NCBI RefSeq assembly: GCF_029894125.1
Contig: NZ_JARXYZ010000001.1
Coordinates: forward strand, 248,001 to 312,000
Length of the DNA stretch: 64,000 nucleotides
Origin: Kitasatospora sp. MAA19
GTDB lineage: Bacteria; Actinomycetota; Actinomycetes; Streptomycetales; Streptomycetaceae
Direction of reading: 5' to 3'
Both the position numbers and the translations under genes were made by a program. Positions 16,683 to 25,245 of this stretch are shown one piece after another (the first letter of the stretch is position 1; each line of letters opens with the position of its first letter). The notes beneath the pieces are model-generated. The model was not told where the DNA came from. It was given only the letters and a program-made list of their open reading frames with translations, and searched no databases.

Positions 16683-16872
16683 ACTGATTAGCTCCTCCGA
16701 CCGGCCTCGCCAACAGATCTCCGCGTGCCGCGATGCCGCGCTTCAGCCTCTCACGCTTGGCCCCTCAGTCATAGACCTGATGGCCCGTCTCCCCTTGTGC
16801 AGCGTCGCGACTCGTAGGGACTCGACAGTCACCGAAGCCGATGCCGGCCGACTCCATCGTCGCTCGTCGCCA

Positions 16873-17463
16873 TCACACGCGCGTGAGCCGGAGGGTGATG
16901 TGGCGTAGCTCGATGCCCGCCACCTTGGCGAGGAGGCGATGCCGATGCATCTCACCCTCGCTGAGCCGCGTTCCCTGGGGGGAGGTGACGACGATGAGCG
17001 GTTCGGCTCCGCCATCCACGCGGGCGTTGATGCCGGCCCAGACAAGGTCGGCTAGCTTCGCGGCGGGCCCCCAGATCATCAAGGCCTTCGATCCGGGCCC
17101 TCGCACCAGGCAGCGGTTGGGCTTGACGTCCACCGTGTCTGGGTCGGCCTGCCAGTCTGGGCCGATGGCTTGGTGAGCGATCTGCTCCATTCCGGGGTAG
17201 CGGCTCACGGCGAACTGCGCGTAGGAGCCGATGCCGTGGCGGGCCCGGGGCAGTTCTTTGATCGGCCCGTCCTTGATCCACACGCGGACCCGATCGCGTT
17301 CGATGAACCGTGTCAGCTTTCCGCCAATGAGCGGGTCGTCGATCCAGCGCACGTACCACTGCGAGCGCTCGCGTGGAGCCATGCCGTCCCAGTCGAGCTC
17401 GTCGACCTGCCGGTAGACCTCGGCAATCACCTCGCGGCGAATCCCCTCGTCGATGTCACTCAT
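16873..17463 (-). CDS. Unknown protein of the helicase/GHKL-ATPase operon
   Basis: 196 residues from ATG 17463 (GAGG six bases upstream, seven bases after the helicase stop). I do not recognise it. It has an acidic N-terminal helix (SDIDEGIRREVIAEVYRQVDELDW), SQWYVRWIDDPLIGG, a basic VRVWIKDGPIKELPRARHGIGSYAQF part, and a C-terminal half with ALMIWGPAAKLADLVWAGINAR and EPLIVVTSPQGTRLSEGEMHRHRLLAKVAG, reminiscent of a small Rossmann-like fold. Its position as third gene behind the ATPase and Mrr-helicase suggests a specificity or accessory subunit; that is inference. Confidence 0.65.
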   Translation of the reverse strand: MSDIDEGIRREVIAEVYRQVDELDWDGMAPRERSQWYVRWIDDPLIGGKLTRFIERDRVRVWIKDGPIKELPRARHGIGSYAQFAVSRYPGMEQIAHQAIGPDWQADPDTVDVKPNRCLVRGPGSKALMIWGPAAKLADLVWAGINARVDGGAEPLIVVTSPQGTRLSEGEMHRHRLLAKVAGIELRHITLRLTRV

Positions 17464-17470
17464 CGCTACC

Positions 17471-19144
17471 TCATCCCCCAAAGGCGGCCGGGTCGGGAAA
17501 CTGGAGGCGACTCTCCTCCAACGAGGTCTCCAGACTGGCCGCGTCCTTGATCCATTCGCGCATCAGGCTCTCCGCGCGCTGGTCGGTGAAGTCGAAGCTC
17601 GTACCGCGCTCCGCCAGGCGCAAGGTCTCGACTTCGTCTTCGGCGATCTGTTGGCGGATGTTCAAGATAGCGGCGACGCGGCGGATGTCGCTGACGAAGT
17701 CCAGGACCTCCACGTGCGACTTTCCCGGACGGAGCCGCAGGCCCCGGCCGAGTTGCTGGACGAAGATCCGGCGGCTGTGCGTGACCCGGGCGAAGCAGAG
17801 GATGTTCACGTCCGGAATGTCGACGCCCTCGTTGAGGATGTCGACGGCGGTCAGGATAGGGACCTCCCCGCTGCGGAAGCTCATCAGCCGGGACTGCCGC
17901 TCCCGCTTGTTCAGGCCCGCGTGCACGGCGAGCGCCCCGCGCCACTGTGGTACCTCCGCGAGCAGCGCCGCCAGTCGTTCGGCGTGTTCGACGGTGCGGC
18001 AGAAGACGACCGCGCGGGGCTGCTGAGTTCGCGCCCAGACCTCCATCAGCTGCTCCCGCACTCCTTCGTCCCGTTCGGGGAGGAAGAGGCGGGCGTTGAG
18101 GTCCTTGATCGAGTAGCTGTGGTCGCTGACGCCCCGGACGAAGTCCCAGTCGATGTTGTCCGCGTAGAGCCGGTAGCGGACCTCGGACAGGTAACCCAGC
18201 CGCATGCCGTCCTCGATGCCGAGCGTGTAGCTGGGCTCTCCGAAGCGCTTGCGAATGTCGAAGCGGTCGCCGCGCCAGGGGGTGGCCGTGACCCCGAACT
18301 GCCGGCTGGCATGGAGGATGTCGAGCAGCTCAGCCAGTTGCCCGTCCTCGGCGACGTGATGGGCCTCGTCGACCATAACCAGTGCGGGTCGATAGCCAGC
18401 GCGGGCGTAGCTGAGCGCGCTGGCGGTAGTGGCGCAGGTGACGCCTCGCAGGTCGTCGGGTCGGTGATCGCCGGTCAGGAGCTGAGTGCGCACTGTCTTA
18501 GGCAGGTGGTGCCACAGCGCCCGCTCCAGCTGTTCCACCAGGTCCTTGGCCGGGGCAACGACCAGGACCTTGTCTTGGGGGCGTTCGAGCAGGTGGTGAT
18601 TGATGGCCTCGCCGCCGACCACGGTCTTTCCCAGGCCTGTGGCCAGCACCAGCAGGGCGCGGTCAGCGCTATCGAGGTCGGCGAGGACCGCCCGCAGAGC
18701 CTCGTCCTGATAGGGACGCAGCGCGCGGGCCGGGAGCCGGTCGGTGGTGAACTGGTCGTCGGCGTAGAGGTCGGCCAGTTCCTGGCCCGACCATAGTTCC
18801 ACTCGCATTCCAACCGCCGCGAGGCTGTCGCGGCGCTTGCGGGTGAGCGGCCCAAAGCGGCTGTTGGTGACTACTACGGCGTGGTCGGCGCCGTACTGGG
18901 CTTTGGCTTCCAGGACCTCGTCGATGGCACTGGGCGGCACCGCCGCTCCCGCCTTCCACTTGGCCTGGAACACCCACAGGCGCCCCTCGCGGGTGGCGAG
19001 GATGTCGCCGCCCTGGTCGTTCGCACCGTCGATGTTGACGACATCGGTGAATCCCAGGTGGAGCGCCAGCCGTTCCAGCTGGCGGGTGAATCCGAACGGT
19101 CCCACCCAACGCAGGAAGTCCGGGGCCGTGAACGAGGTGATCAT
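17471..19144 (-). CDS. Mrr-type nuclease/SF2 helicase fusion
   Basis: 557 residues. Residues 1-115 form an Mrr_cat-like restriction endonuclease domain: NDQGGDILA (D47) and VFQAKWK (Q60, K62), the D-QxK active-site variant. A DEAH-box superfamily II helicase follows: Walker A LATGLGKT, VDEAHH, VTATPWRGD, a helicase C domain and motif VI QLGRGLRLRPGK. Fusions of this kind are the motor/cleavage subunits of restriction-like systems that contain GHKL ATPases. It starts 3 bases after the GHKL-ATPase gene. The predicted role is recognition and cleavage of invading DNA; the catalytic residues look intact. Confidence 0.88.
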   Translation of the reverse strand: MITSFTAPDFLRWVGPFGFTRQLERLALHLGFTDVVNIDGANDQGGDILATREGRLWVFQAKWKAGAAVPPSAIDEVLEAKAQYGADHAVVVTNSRFGPLTRKRRDSLAAVGMRVELWSGQELADLYADDQFTTDRLPARALRPYQDEALRAVLADLDSADRALLVLATGLGKTVVGGEAINHHLLERPQDKVLVVAPAKDLVEQLERALWHHLPKTVRTQLLTGDHRPDDLRGVTCATTASALSYARAGYRPALVMVDEAHHVAEDGQLAELLDILHASRQFGVTATPWRGDRFDIRKRFGEPSYTLGIEDGMRLGYLSEVRYRLYADNIDWDFVRGVSDHSYSIKDLNARLFLPERDEGVREQLMEVWARTQQPRAVVFCRTVEHAERLAALLAEVPQWRGALAVHAGLNKRERQSRLMSFRSGEVPILTAVDILNEGVDIPDVNILCFARVTHSRRIFVQQLGRGLRLRPGKSHVEVLDFVSDIRRVAAILNIRQQIAEDEVETLRLAERGTSFDFTDQRAESLMREWIKDAASLETSLEESRLQFPDPAAFGG

Positions 19145-19147
19145 CGG

Positions 19148-21556
19148 TTACACCGGCCCGGCGACGCTCTGGTCGAGCATGTCGAAGGTGATCCGCGCCA
19201 AGGACAGCTCCAGGCGTGTCTTCGTGCCCGGATCGGCCAGGAATTCGCTGACGACCTCCAGGGGCCGCACGGTCTGCGCCACTTGCCGGTCCTTGACCGC
19301 AGTGTCCGACCAGCCGCTCCAGGACGTCTTGAACACCGCCCCGTCCAAGAAGGCGGCCGGGCCGACCCGGACGACGGCCGCGATCCCGGCTGCGTCCAGG
19401 TGGGCGACAAATGCCCCGTCCTTGACTACGGCAGGCCAGTCCAGAGAGGCGTCGGCTCGCCCGGCGTCCCGCTCGGCGCGCAGCTTGACCACCTCTGGCA
19501 ACGCCTCCCACAGCTCGCCAGCCATCGGCGCGACGATCGGCGCCATCAGCTCGCGCACCCGGCCCAGCAGCGAGTCGGCCCGGTCGCGTAGCGCTGACTC
19601 GGTAACCCGCTGGTCGGGGAACTGCCGGGTGACCTCGGCTGCGACCGCCGTGACCTTCTGCCCGTCCGGTTCAAAGGCGTGCAGGGTCTGTGCGATCTCC
19701 ATCAGCGCGTAGTCGCGCGGATCGCGTCCGTACTCGCGGAACACCTGGTGCTCGCCGTGGACGAACACCTCCAGATTCACGCCCTTGCCCATGCGGGCCA
19801 GCGAGGGAACCTGCCGCTCGCGGTCGTCCAGCAGCGGCGTACGCGTGTCGAAGACCGTCACGACTTTGCGGCCCAGTCGCGGCAGGGTCACCTCGCCCGT
19901 CAGATCGAAGACCTGACGGGCGTCGGCGCGGTAGCGCTCGAAACGCTGCTCTTCCGTCTCCACCGGCTCGGGCTCGGGAGCCGGGGCAGGCGACGGTGCG
20001 GGCGACGCGCCGCCCAACCCGTGACCGCCGGTCGACGAGCCGCCCAGGGGGGTCAGCCCGGTGCGGCCGGTCAGCGACGGGCCGCCGGCCCCGCTGTTGC
20101 CGGTCGACCGCGCGGGCGCTCCGCCGTTGTCTCGGGCCTCGTCATGGGCCAGGACCGCCTGGTACCAGATCTCGTCCGAGAGGAACTCGGGATGCTGGCC
20201 CGAGTGGAACTTCGCGCCCCACTCCCGAGCCGTGTCGTGAATGGCCGTGCTGCCGTTGCCAGGAATCAGGCAGCCAGCACCAGGGCGGTTCTCCTGGTAA
20301 CCCTTGAAGATCTCTCCGAGAGGCGAGGCGTTCAACGGGTACCCGAGGGCCTTGGCCTTCTTCGGGCGCATCGGACCCTCGCCACGCAGCGCGATGACAG
20401 CGTGCCGCCAGTCGCGGCTCTCCCGGTTGAAGTCGGTCTTCTGGTAGCCCACCGGGACGTGGTCAAGGTGGATCTCGCCCACGATGCGGCCCTGAGTCGC
20501 GGGGATATCCACCGGGTACTCCGGGACCTGAGTCCCGTCGTTCGGGTTCTCCCAGGAGAACAGGGAACGGTCCCCGATCCGGATCTTCCTGCCGTTGCGC
20601 AGGAAGTCGATTCCGTAGTCGCTCTCGTCCAGGTATCGCTGAACCCCGAACCAGCCGTGGATGCGGCGCTCGCGCAGCTGCATGTCGTCGCCGTCACACT
20701 CCGCGCATCGGTCCAGCGCGAGGTCTGGGCTCTGCCAGTGGCCGCACTTCATACACGCCAACGCCGACGCAAGCGGAATGTCCACCGACCTGACAGCGGC
20801 GATCTCCCGCCCTTCCTTAGTCACCGTCCGCGACGCCGACCAAACGCAGGGCAGGCGAGGGGAGACGGTCTTCCCGTTCACCTTCAGCCGGAAGCCGCGC
20901 CCTGCCATCGGGCCGTCCGGAACGCCGGGGACCGGGTTCTCGCCGCGCAGTAGGTACGAGTAGACCCGACCCAGATCCGCGCGGACCGAGGCGTGGCGGT
21001 TGGCCTTCTTCAGATCTTCGGCGATCTCGGTGCGTAGACGACGGACGATCACCTCGGTGCCGTGCTCGGAGATGTCTTGCTTGGGCTCCCGCCGAAGCGG
21101 CGTCCTGAAGCTGTCGTTCTGCGCGAGCCGGCGCAGATCGATCTCCACGACCAGCCAGTCCGGGTCGCCCGCCCGTGTAGTCCGCACCTCGGTGTGGTGC
21201 CCCAGGCGGGCCGTGGCGATGTTGAATCCCATGCCGAACAGGCCCAGGCTGCCGTACCGCCGCTTGCCGCTGTAGCCGGCCTTCAACGCGCTCTGCAGCG
21301 TCTCCAGGCTCATGCCCCGCCCATTGTCGAGCAGGCCCACGATCGGATCGTCGTCGGTCGGCTTCGGCAGCGTGATCCAGACCTCCTGCGCCTCACTGCG
21401 GTCTGGGTCCGTCAGAAAGTCGTCGAAGGAGTTGTCGATCAGCTCTGCCAGACACTGCCACGGCTTGTAGGGGATGTCCCCCAACGCCTCCAACAGCTGC
21501 GGAGAAGGCGTGAGGTCGACCTCCTCGAACGATGCCCCTTCGGCGTCAGTCGACAA
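19148..21556 (-). CDS. GHKL ATPase of MORC/MutL-like restriction type
   Basis: About 802 residues from TTG 21556 (GGGAG seven bases upstream). The N-terminal GHKL fold has the N-box AELIDNSFDDF (Asn near 42), G1 LLDNGRGM (Asp near 77) and G2 GLFGMGFNIAT. A transducer-like domain with FLRNGRKIRIGDRSLF follows; within it is a probable zinc site of two CxxC pairs near residue 300. A Gly/Pro/Ser linker precedes a C-terminal helical domain. Iyer, Abhiman and Aravind described such MutL/MORC homologues in bacterial restriction-like operons with helicases, Dcm and Vsr proteins, which is the context here. Confidence 0.85.
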   Translation of the reverse strand: MSTDAEGASFEEVDLTPSPQLLEALGDIPYKPWQCLAELIDNSFDDFLTDPDRSEAQEVWITLPKPTDDDPIVGLLDNGRGMSLETLQSALKAGYSGKRRYGSLGLFGMGFNIATARLGHHTEVRTTRAGDPDWLVVEIDLRRLAQNDSFRTPLRREPKQDISEHGTEVIVRRLRTEIAEDLKKANRHASVRADLGRVYSYLLRGENPVPGVPDGPMAGRGFRLKVNGKTVSPRLPCVWSASRTVTKEGREIAAVRSVDIPLASALACMKCGHWQSPDLALDRCAECDGDDMQLRERRIHGWFGVQRYLDESDYGIDFLRNGRKIRIGDRSLFSWENPNDGTQVPEYPVDIPATQGRIVGEIHLDHVPVGYQKTDFNRESRDWRHAVIALRGEGPMRPKKAKALGYPLNASPLGEIFKGYQENRPGAGCLIPGNGSTAIHDTAREWGAKFHSGQHPEFLSDEIWYQAVLAHDEARDNGGAPARSTGNSGAGGPSLTGRTGLTPLGGSSTGGHGLGGASPAPSPAPAPEPEPVETEEQRFERYRADARQVFDLTGEVTLPRLGRKVVTVFDTRTPLLDDRERQVPSLARMGKGVNLEVFVHGEHQVFREYGRDPRDYALMEIAQTLHAFEPDGQKVTAVAAEVTRQFPDQRVTESALRDRADSLLGRVRELMAPIVAPMAGELWEALPEVVKLRAERDAGRADASLDWPAVVKDGAFVAHLDAAGIAAVVRVGPAAFLDGAVFKTSWSGWSDTAVKDRQVAQTVRPLEVVSEFLADPGTKTRLELSLARITFDMLDQSVAGPV

Positions 21557-21795
21557 AGCACTGCTCCCGTCTGAAAGTTGTTCTGAAGGACACCAGATGA
21601 TCCAGCTCTGGCAAGAGATATCGCACGGCACGGACAATTAGGCAGAGTCATGTCGGCCTGCCACTGCGCGGCGGGCCTCCTCGCCGCGTGACTCGCAGCC
21701 CAGCCCTGGTCGATGATGACGCCTCGTCAAGTAAGTCCCGAGATCCATGACTTCGCCCGCACCCCCGACCTGCCGCGGGCCGGAGGCCGGGGGCC

Positions 21796-21984
21796 TCAGA
21801 GGTTGCCATGCTCCAGAAGATCACGGAGGGCGTCGCCCTGGCGTCGGATGACGATGCGCCCATCCCCGTCGCTGTAGATCATGACGACCGCTCCGGGATA
21901 CAGACCCGTCTCCGCAAGCACCCCGAGCGGGACCTCCACAGTGCCGTTCTCACCAACGGTCGCTTCAGCCGGTTCTCTGATCAT
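21796..21984 (-). CDS. AbrB/MazE-type DNA-binding protein
   Basis: 62 residues: EATVGENGTVEVPLGVLAETGLYPGAVVMIYSDGDGRIVIRRQGDALRDLLEHGNL. The swapped-hairpin AbrB pattern (G-VxVP--LL---GL-PGxxV) is clear, so this is probably a dimeric DNA-binding regulator or an antitoxin. No toxin gene lies next to it. It sits between the GHKL ATPase operon and the Eco29kI-type nuclease gene, both also on the minus strand, and may regulate one of them. The stretch 21557-21795 holds no other gene. Confidence 0.75.
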   Translation of the reverse strand: MIREPAEATVGENGTVEVPLGVLAETGLYPGAVVMIYSDGDGRIVIRRQGDALRDLLEHGNL

Positions 21985-22086
21985 GCGTTCAGTGTTCCAT
22001 CCCCATCCCGGTGTTGGTCGACATCGGCTTTCGGGGGGGGCTCGCCCTCGCGCTCCCTGCGTACAGCAAGCTCGCGCTCGCGTCGG

Positions 22087-22902
22087 TCAGATCACGCCCG
22101 GTGGCTGACCGGCGGCATCTGGGTGGGGCTCCGCGTGGAGTGCCAGGTGAGCACGTACTTGCTGCCGCAACGGCTCGGGGCCGCTGGGCTGAGGCGGCAT
22201 CCCGTCGGCCCAGTCGACGCCGACATGCACTTCGTGCCACTTCGGGCGTAGCTGGGCGCCCTCTCGGCCAGACCCCTGCGGGTTCACGCCGAAGCCTTCG
22301 AGCACCACGTTCCAGACAGGTCGCAGGTCGCTGATCATCAGGCGCTCGGCCATCGGGGTGAACAGATCGTCGGCGGGAAGGTATCGGGCGAAGAAGTCCT
22401 CCACGTTCAGATCGCTAGTCTTATGGATCTTCGCCTTGTGCTTTCCGAGCCTGCTCCACAGCGGGGTTCCCTCCCAGGCTTTCCCCACCGTCACACCCTT
22501 GCGCCCCCCGCTCGGGTCGGCCTTGCCGACGTAGATCGGCACTTCGAACTTGTCGGATGCGATCGGAGCGTAGAGCTCGTGGTCGCCCGCGTAGTAGATC
22601 GCGTAGATCCCGCAGCCGTTGAAGCGCGGGATCCGGTCCAGCCGCACAGCTTCGCGGGAGGTCAGCGCCCACAGCACACTGCGCCCGAGGTTCTCCCGTC
22701 GCAATGGGTCGTAGATGGAGTCGGGCCCGGTGTGGGGCTCGGCGTCTATGACACCGTCGAGGGCGGGCTGCGTGGCCACTGTTGGGTTCTCCGCTCCGGT
22801 CGAGGGTCGTGTGGTTGGTCGTCGAGGCGGGCGTTCGCGCCCCTGGCGCTTCGAAGGGATGGTGCTGCTCGCAGGCGCCGACAGTTCGAACAGGGGGTCC
22901 AT
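22087..22902 (-). CDS. Eco29kI-family GIY-YIG restriction endonuclease
   Basis: About 271 residues from ATG 22902. It contains CGIYAIYYAGDHELYAPI and VPIYVGKADPSGGRKGV, which form the GIY-YIG pair, then SRLGKHKAKIHKTSDL, DFFARYLPADDLFTPMAERLMISDLRPVWN with the catalytic Glu and the Asn. The long insert after GIY and the YVGKADPxGxRKG block are characteristic of the Eco29kI family, whose prototype cuts CCGCGG next to a cognate C5 methylase. A C5 methylase is encoded nearby, so the two may form a type II pair. The N-terminal 60 or so residues are low-complexity and the exact start is uncertain. Confidence 0.8.
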   Translation of the reverse strand: MDPLFELSAPASSTIPSKRQGRERPPRRPTTRPSTGAENPTVATQPALDGVIDAEPHTGPDSIYDPLRRENLGRSVLWALTSREAVRLDRIPRFNGCGIYAIYYAGDHELYAPIASDKFEVPIYVGKADPSGGRKGVTVGKAWEGTPLWSRLGKHKAKIHKTSDLNVEDFFARYLPADDLFTPMAERLMISDLRPVWNVVLEGFGVNPQGSGREGAQLRPKWHEVHVGVDWADGMPPQPSGPEPLRQQVRAHLALHAEPHPDAAGQPPGVI

Positions 22903-22975
22903 CTCCACGGTGGCGATCCGTTCCCAGCTGGATGGTGCCAGCGGCGGCCGGGCACGTGGCGGCCGACCCAGTCGG

Positions 22976-23809
22976 TCAGCCGTCTTGATCCGGCTGGTCG
23001 ACCTCCACGTCTCCCGCTGGCTCGGCTTCGGGCTCGACATCGATCGCTTGGCCAGCCCGGTAGTAGCGCCAGGCACTGTTGTAGGCGGCGGGGCTGTCGT
23101 CGTACATGATCACGTAGCCCACGAGAGCGGTGATCTGCCATTTGTCGGGTATCGCCGCCGAGATCAGCCGGAAGACCTCGTCAGCGGTCGCCTGGCCTTC
23201 GGGCACCGTGATGAGTTGGTCCTTGAACGCGGCGGACCTCCCGTACCTGAAGTTGTACGGAAGGCCAGCCTTCACCTTCTCCAGCAGGTCGTGCAGGGTG
23301 ATCTCGCCGGGCTCAAGGCCCTCGACCGGCCGATCGAGGTCGATGGGGAACTGCACGTCGAAGCGGTTTGGGATGGTGTGGTCGCGCTGGCGGCCGGGGT
23401 CCTTGTTGCCGAAGCCGTTGTTGTTCCAGGGGATGTTGCCCATGCCCTTGTGGTGGCTGATCAGCAACTGTTCCGGGGCGAGCGCGGAGAAGTCTTCCGC
23501 CACGTACAGGCAGGAGAAGGTCGTGTCCTCCAGCGAGATCCGGCGGCGACCGGAGATCTTCAGGAGGTGATTGCGGAGGCGGGCCGGGAGAGACCGGTCG
23601 GCCTTGCCCACATAGACGAACTCGCCGTTCAGATAGAGCTGGTAGACGCCAGCCCTCTCCTTGAGCTCCTTGATGCTGTCCTCGTGCAGCGGCACCGGCT
23701 CCAGGCCGTTCAACGCGGCCGCCAGCTGATCCCCGAGCGCCTTGGTGATGCTCAGCGTGAAGTCCTTGTGGTACTGCAGCCCTTCGTCGAGCCCCACCCC
23801 CGGCGTCAT
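22976..23809 (-). CDS. Second GIY-YIG domain protein
   Basis: About 277 residues from ATG 23809 (GGGAG eight bases upstream; GTG 23818 also possible). GIY-YIG motifs: AGVYQLYLNGEFVYVGKADRSLPARLRNHLLKISGR, then EQLLISHHK and PWNNNGFGNKDPGRQRDHT. The C-terminal part (NRFDVQFPIDLD, TLHDLLEKVKAGLPYNFRYGRS) is unlike Eco29kI. It could be a partner or regulator of the neighbouring nuclease, or an independent restriction enzyme. It is divergent from the methylase gene and upstream of the Eco29kI-type gene by 73 bases, so probably in one operon with it. Confidence 0.75.
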   Translation of the reverse strand: MTPGVGLDEGLQYHKDFTLSITKALGDQLAAALNGLEPVPLHEDSIKELKERAGVYQLYLNGEFVYVGKADRSLPARLRNHLLKISGRRRISLEDTTFSCLYVAEDFSALAPEQLLISHHKGMGNIPWNNNGFGNKDPGRQRDHTIPNRFDVQFPIDLDRPVEGLEPGEITLHDLLEKVKAGLPYNFRYGRSAAFKDQLITVPEGQATADEVFRLISAAIPDKWQITALVGYVIMYDDSPAAYNSAWRYYRAGQAIDVEPEAEPAGDVEVDQPDQDG

Positions 23810-23891
23810 CAGCGCCACTCCCTAGGTCGACGTGATCTAGGAAACCCTATCGGCGCACGCCACACCCGGACGAACTTTCGCGTCAAATCAC

Positions 23892-23926
23892 TTGAAGATC
23901 GACAACTCCGCGGTATGCTTTCACCA
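23892..23926 (+). promoter_or_regulatory. Promoter of a leaderless methylase mRNA
   Basis: TTGAAG (23892-23897) and TATGCT (23914-23919) with 16-bp spacing; the ATG at 23926 lies seven bases after the -10, at the expected transcription start. No ribosome binding site precedes the ATG, so a leaderless transcript is predicted. Confidence 0.65.
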
Positions 23927-25245
23927 TGGCTGAGCTGCATGAAGAATCAAAGAAAGATCGCACCGGCGTCGAACTGTTCGCCGGTGCTGGCGGCCTAGCC
24001 ATGGCCGTGCACCGCGCGGGGTTCCGGCCGCTGCTGTTCAACGAGTTCGCCAAGCGGGCCTGCGAGACCCTGGAGGCCAACGGGGCGAAGCGACTGCCCG
24101 AAGGCGAGAAGCCGACAGAAGCCCCAGAACCCGGCCAGAAGGTCCCACTCGTGGCCGGCGATGTCCAGGACCTGGAGATGGGCTACCTGAAGGGCCAGGT
24201 GGATGTCCTCGCCGGCGGTCCGCCCTGCCAGCCCTTCAGCCTCGGCGGTGTCGCCAAGGGCGACGAGGACAAGCGGAACATGTTCCCGCAGATGTTCAAG
24301 GCTGTCCGCCAGATGCAGCCGAGAGCCGTGATCTGCGAGAACGTCCGCGGCCTGCTCAGGCCCTCGTTCAAGGATTACTTTCAGTACATCCTGCGCGAGC
24401 TGGAGCTGCCCTTCGAGGAACGTGGCGAGGGCGTCGACTGGCGGGAACACAACGACAAGTTGATCGAGCGGCTGGCGCAAGAGCCGGATGACCTCAAGCT
24501 GGACGACCTCAAGAAGCGGTACAAGGTCGTCATGACGCCGGTGAATGCGGCTGACTACGGTGTGCCGCAGATCCGCAACCGCGTCATCATCGTCGCCTTC
24601 CGCCGCGACCTGAACGTCGACATCGAGCTATTCAAGGAACTCGTGAAGCCGACGCACTCCGAGACCGCGCTCATCCGATCCATGATGGACGGGGGAGGCT
24701 ACTGGCAGCGGCATGCGGACGTTGAACCGCATGTCCGCGAGTGGGTCAAGAAGCGCCTACCGAAGGTCGCACCCAAGGATGATGGGCTGCTGCCCTGGTA
24801 CACGCTGCGAGATGCGATCAAGGGCATCGGCGACAACAAGCCGCTGCCAGAGATCACCGATGACATGCTGGACCGCACCGAGCGTTACATCAAGGGCTTC
24901 ACGGAGCACATCGGGTGGCCGGGCGCGCGCATTTACGACGGCCACACGCCCAACGAACTGGACCGACCGGCCAAGACCGTGAAAGCCGGCGTCCATGGAG
25001 TGCCAGGTGGCGAGTCCGTCATGCTCACCGACGAGCTGATGCCCGACGGCGTGACCTACAAGCACCGCTATATGACGGTCCGCGAGACGGCCCGCGTGAT
25101 GACGTTTCCGGACACCTGGGAGCTCAAGGGCCCACGCGGCGAGAAAATGCGTCAGCTCGGGAACGCGGTGCCCGTCGTCCTAGGAGAGGTTTTCGCGAAG
25201 GCCGTCGCCGCCGTCCTGGACGAGGCGGAGGAGCGTCAGAAGTGA
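23926..25245 (+). CDS. DNA (cytosine-5)-methyltransferase, Dcm type
   Basis: 439 residues with the ordered C5-methylase motifs: I ELFAGAGGLAMAVHRAGF, IV GGPPCQPFSLGG with nucleophile Cys near 101, VI ENVRGLL, VIII RYKVVMTPVNAADYGVPQIRNRVIIV, and X RQLGNAVPVVLGEV. Target-recognition sequence lies at about 250-370. The product methylates a specific DNA sequence and would protect the host against the two GIY-YIG nucleases and/or the Mrr-helicase. Transcription appears leaderless. The stop codon overlaps the start of the Vsr-type gene (GTGA). Confidence 0.93.
   Translation: MAELHEESKKDRTGVELFAGAGGLAMAVHRAGFRPLLFNEFAKRACETLEANGAKRLPEGEKPTEAPEPGQKVPLVAGDVQDLEMGYLKGQVDVLAGGPPCQPFSLGGVAKGDEDKRNMFPQMFKAVRQMQPRAVICENVRGLLRPSFKDYFQYILRELELPFEERGEGVDWREHNDKLIERLAQEPDDLKLDDLKKRYKVVMTPVNAADYGVPQIRNRVIIVAFRRDLNVDIELFKELVKPTHSETALIRSMMDGGGYWQRHADVEPHVREWVKKRLPKVAPKDDGLLPWYTLRDAIKGIGDNKPLPEITDDMLDRTERYIKGFTEHIGWPGARIYDGHTPNELDRPAKTVKAGVHGVPGGESVMLTDELMPDGVTYKHRYMTVRETARVMTFPDTWELKGPRGEKMRQLGNAVPVVLGEVFAKAVAAVLDEAEERQK

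Noticed and set aside
21796..21984. Toxin-antitoxin pair
   Set aside because: The AbrB/MazE-like protein has no adjacent MazF-, VapC- or Doc-like toxin gene.
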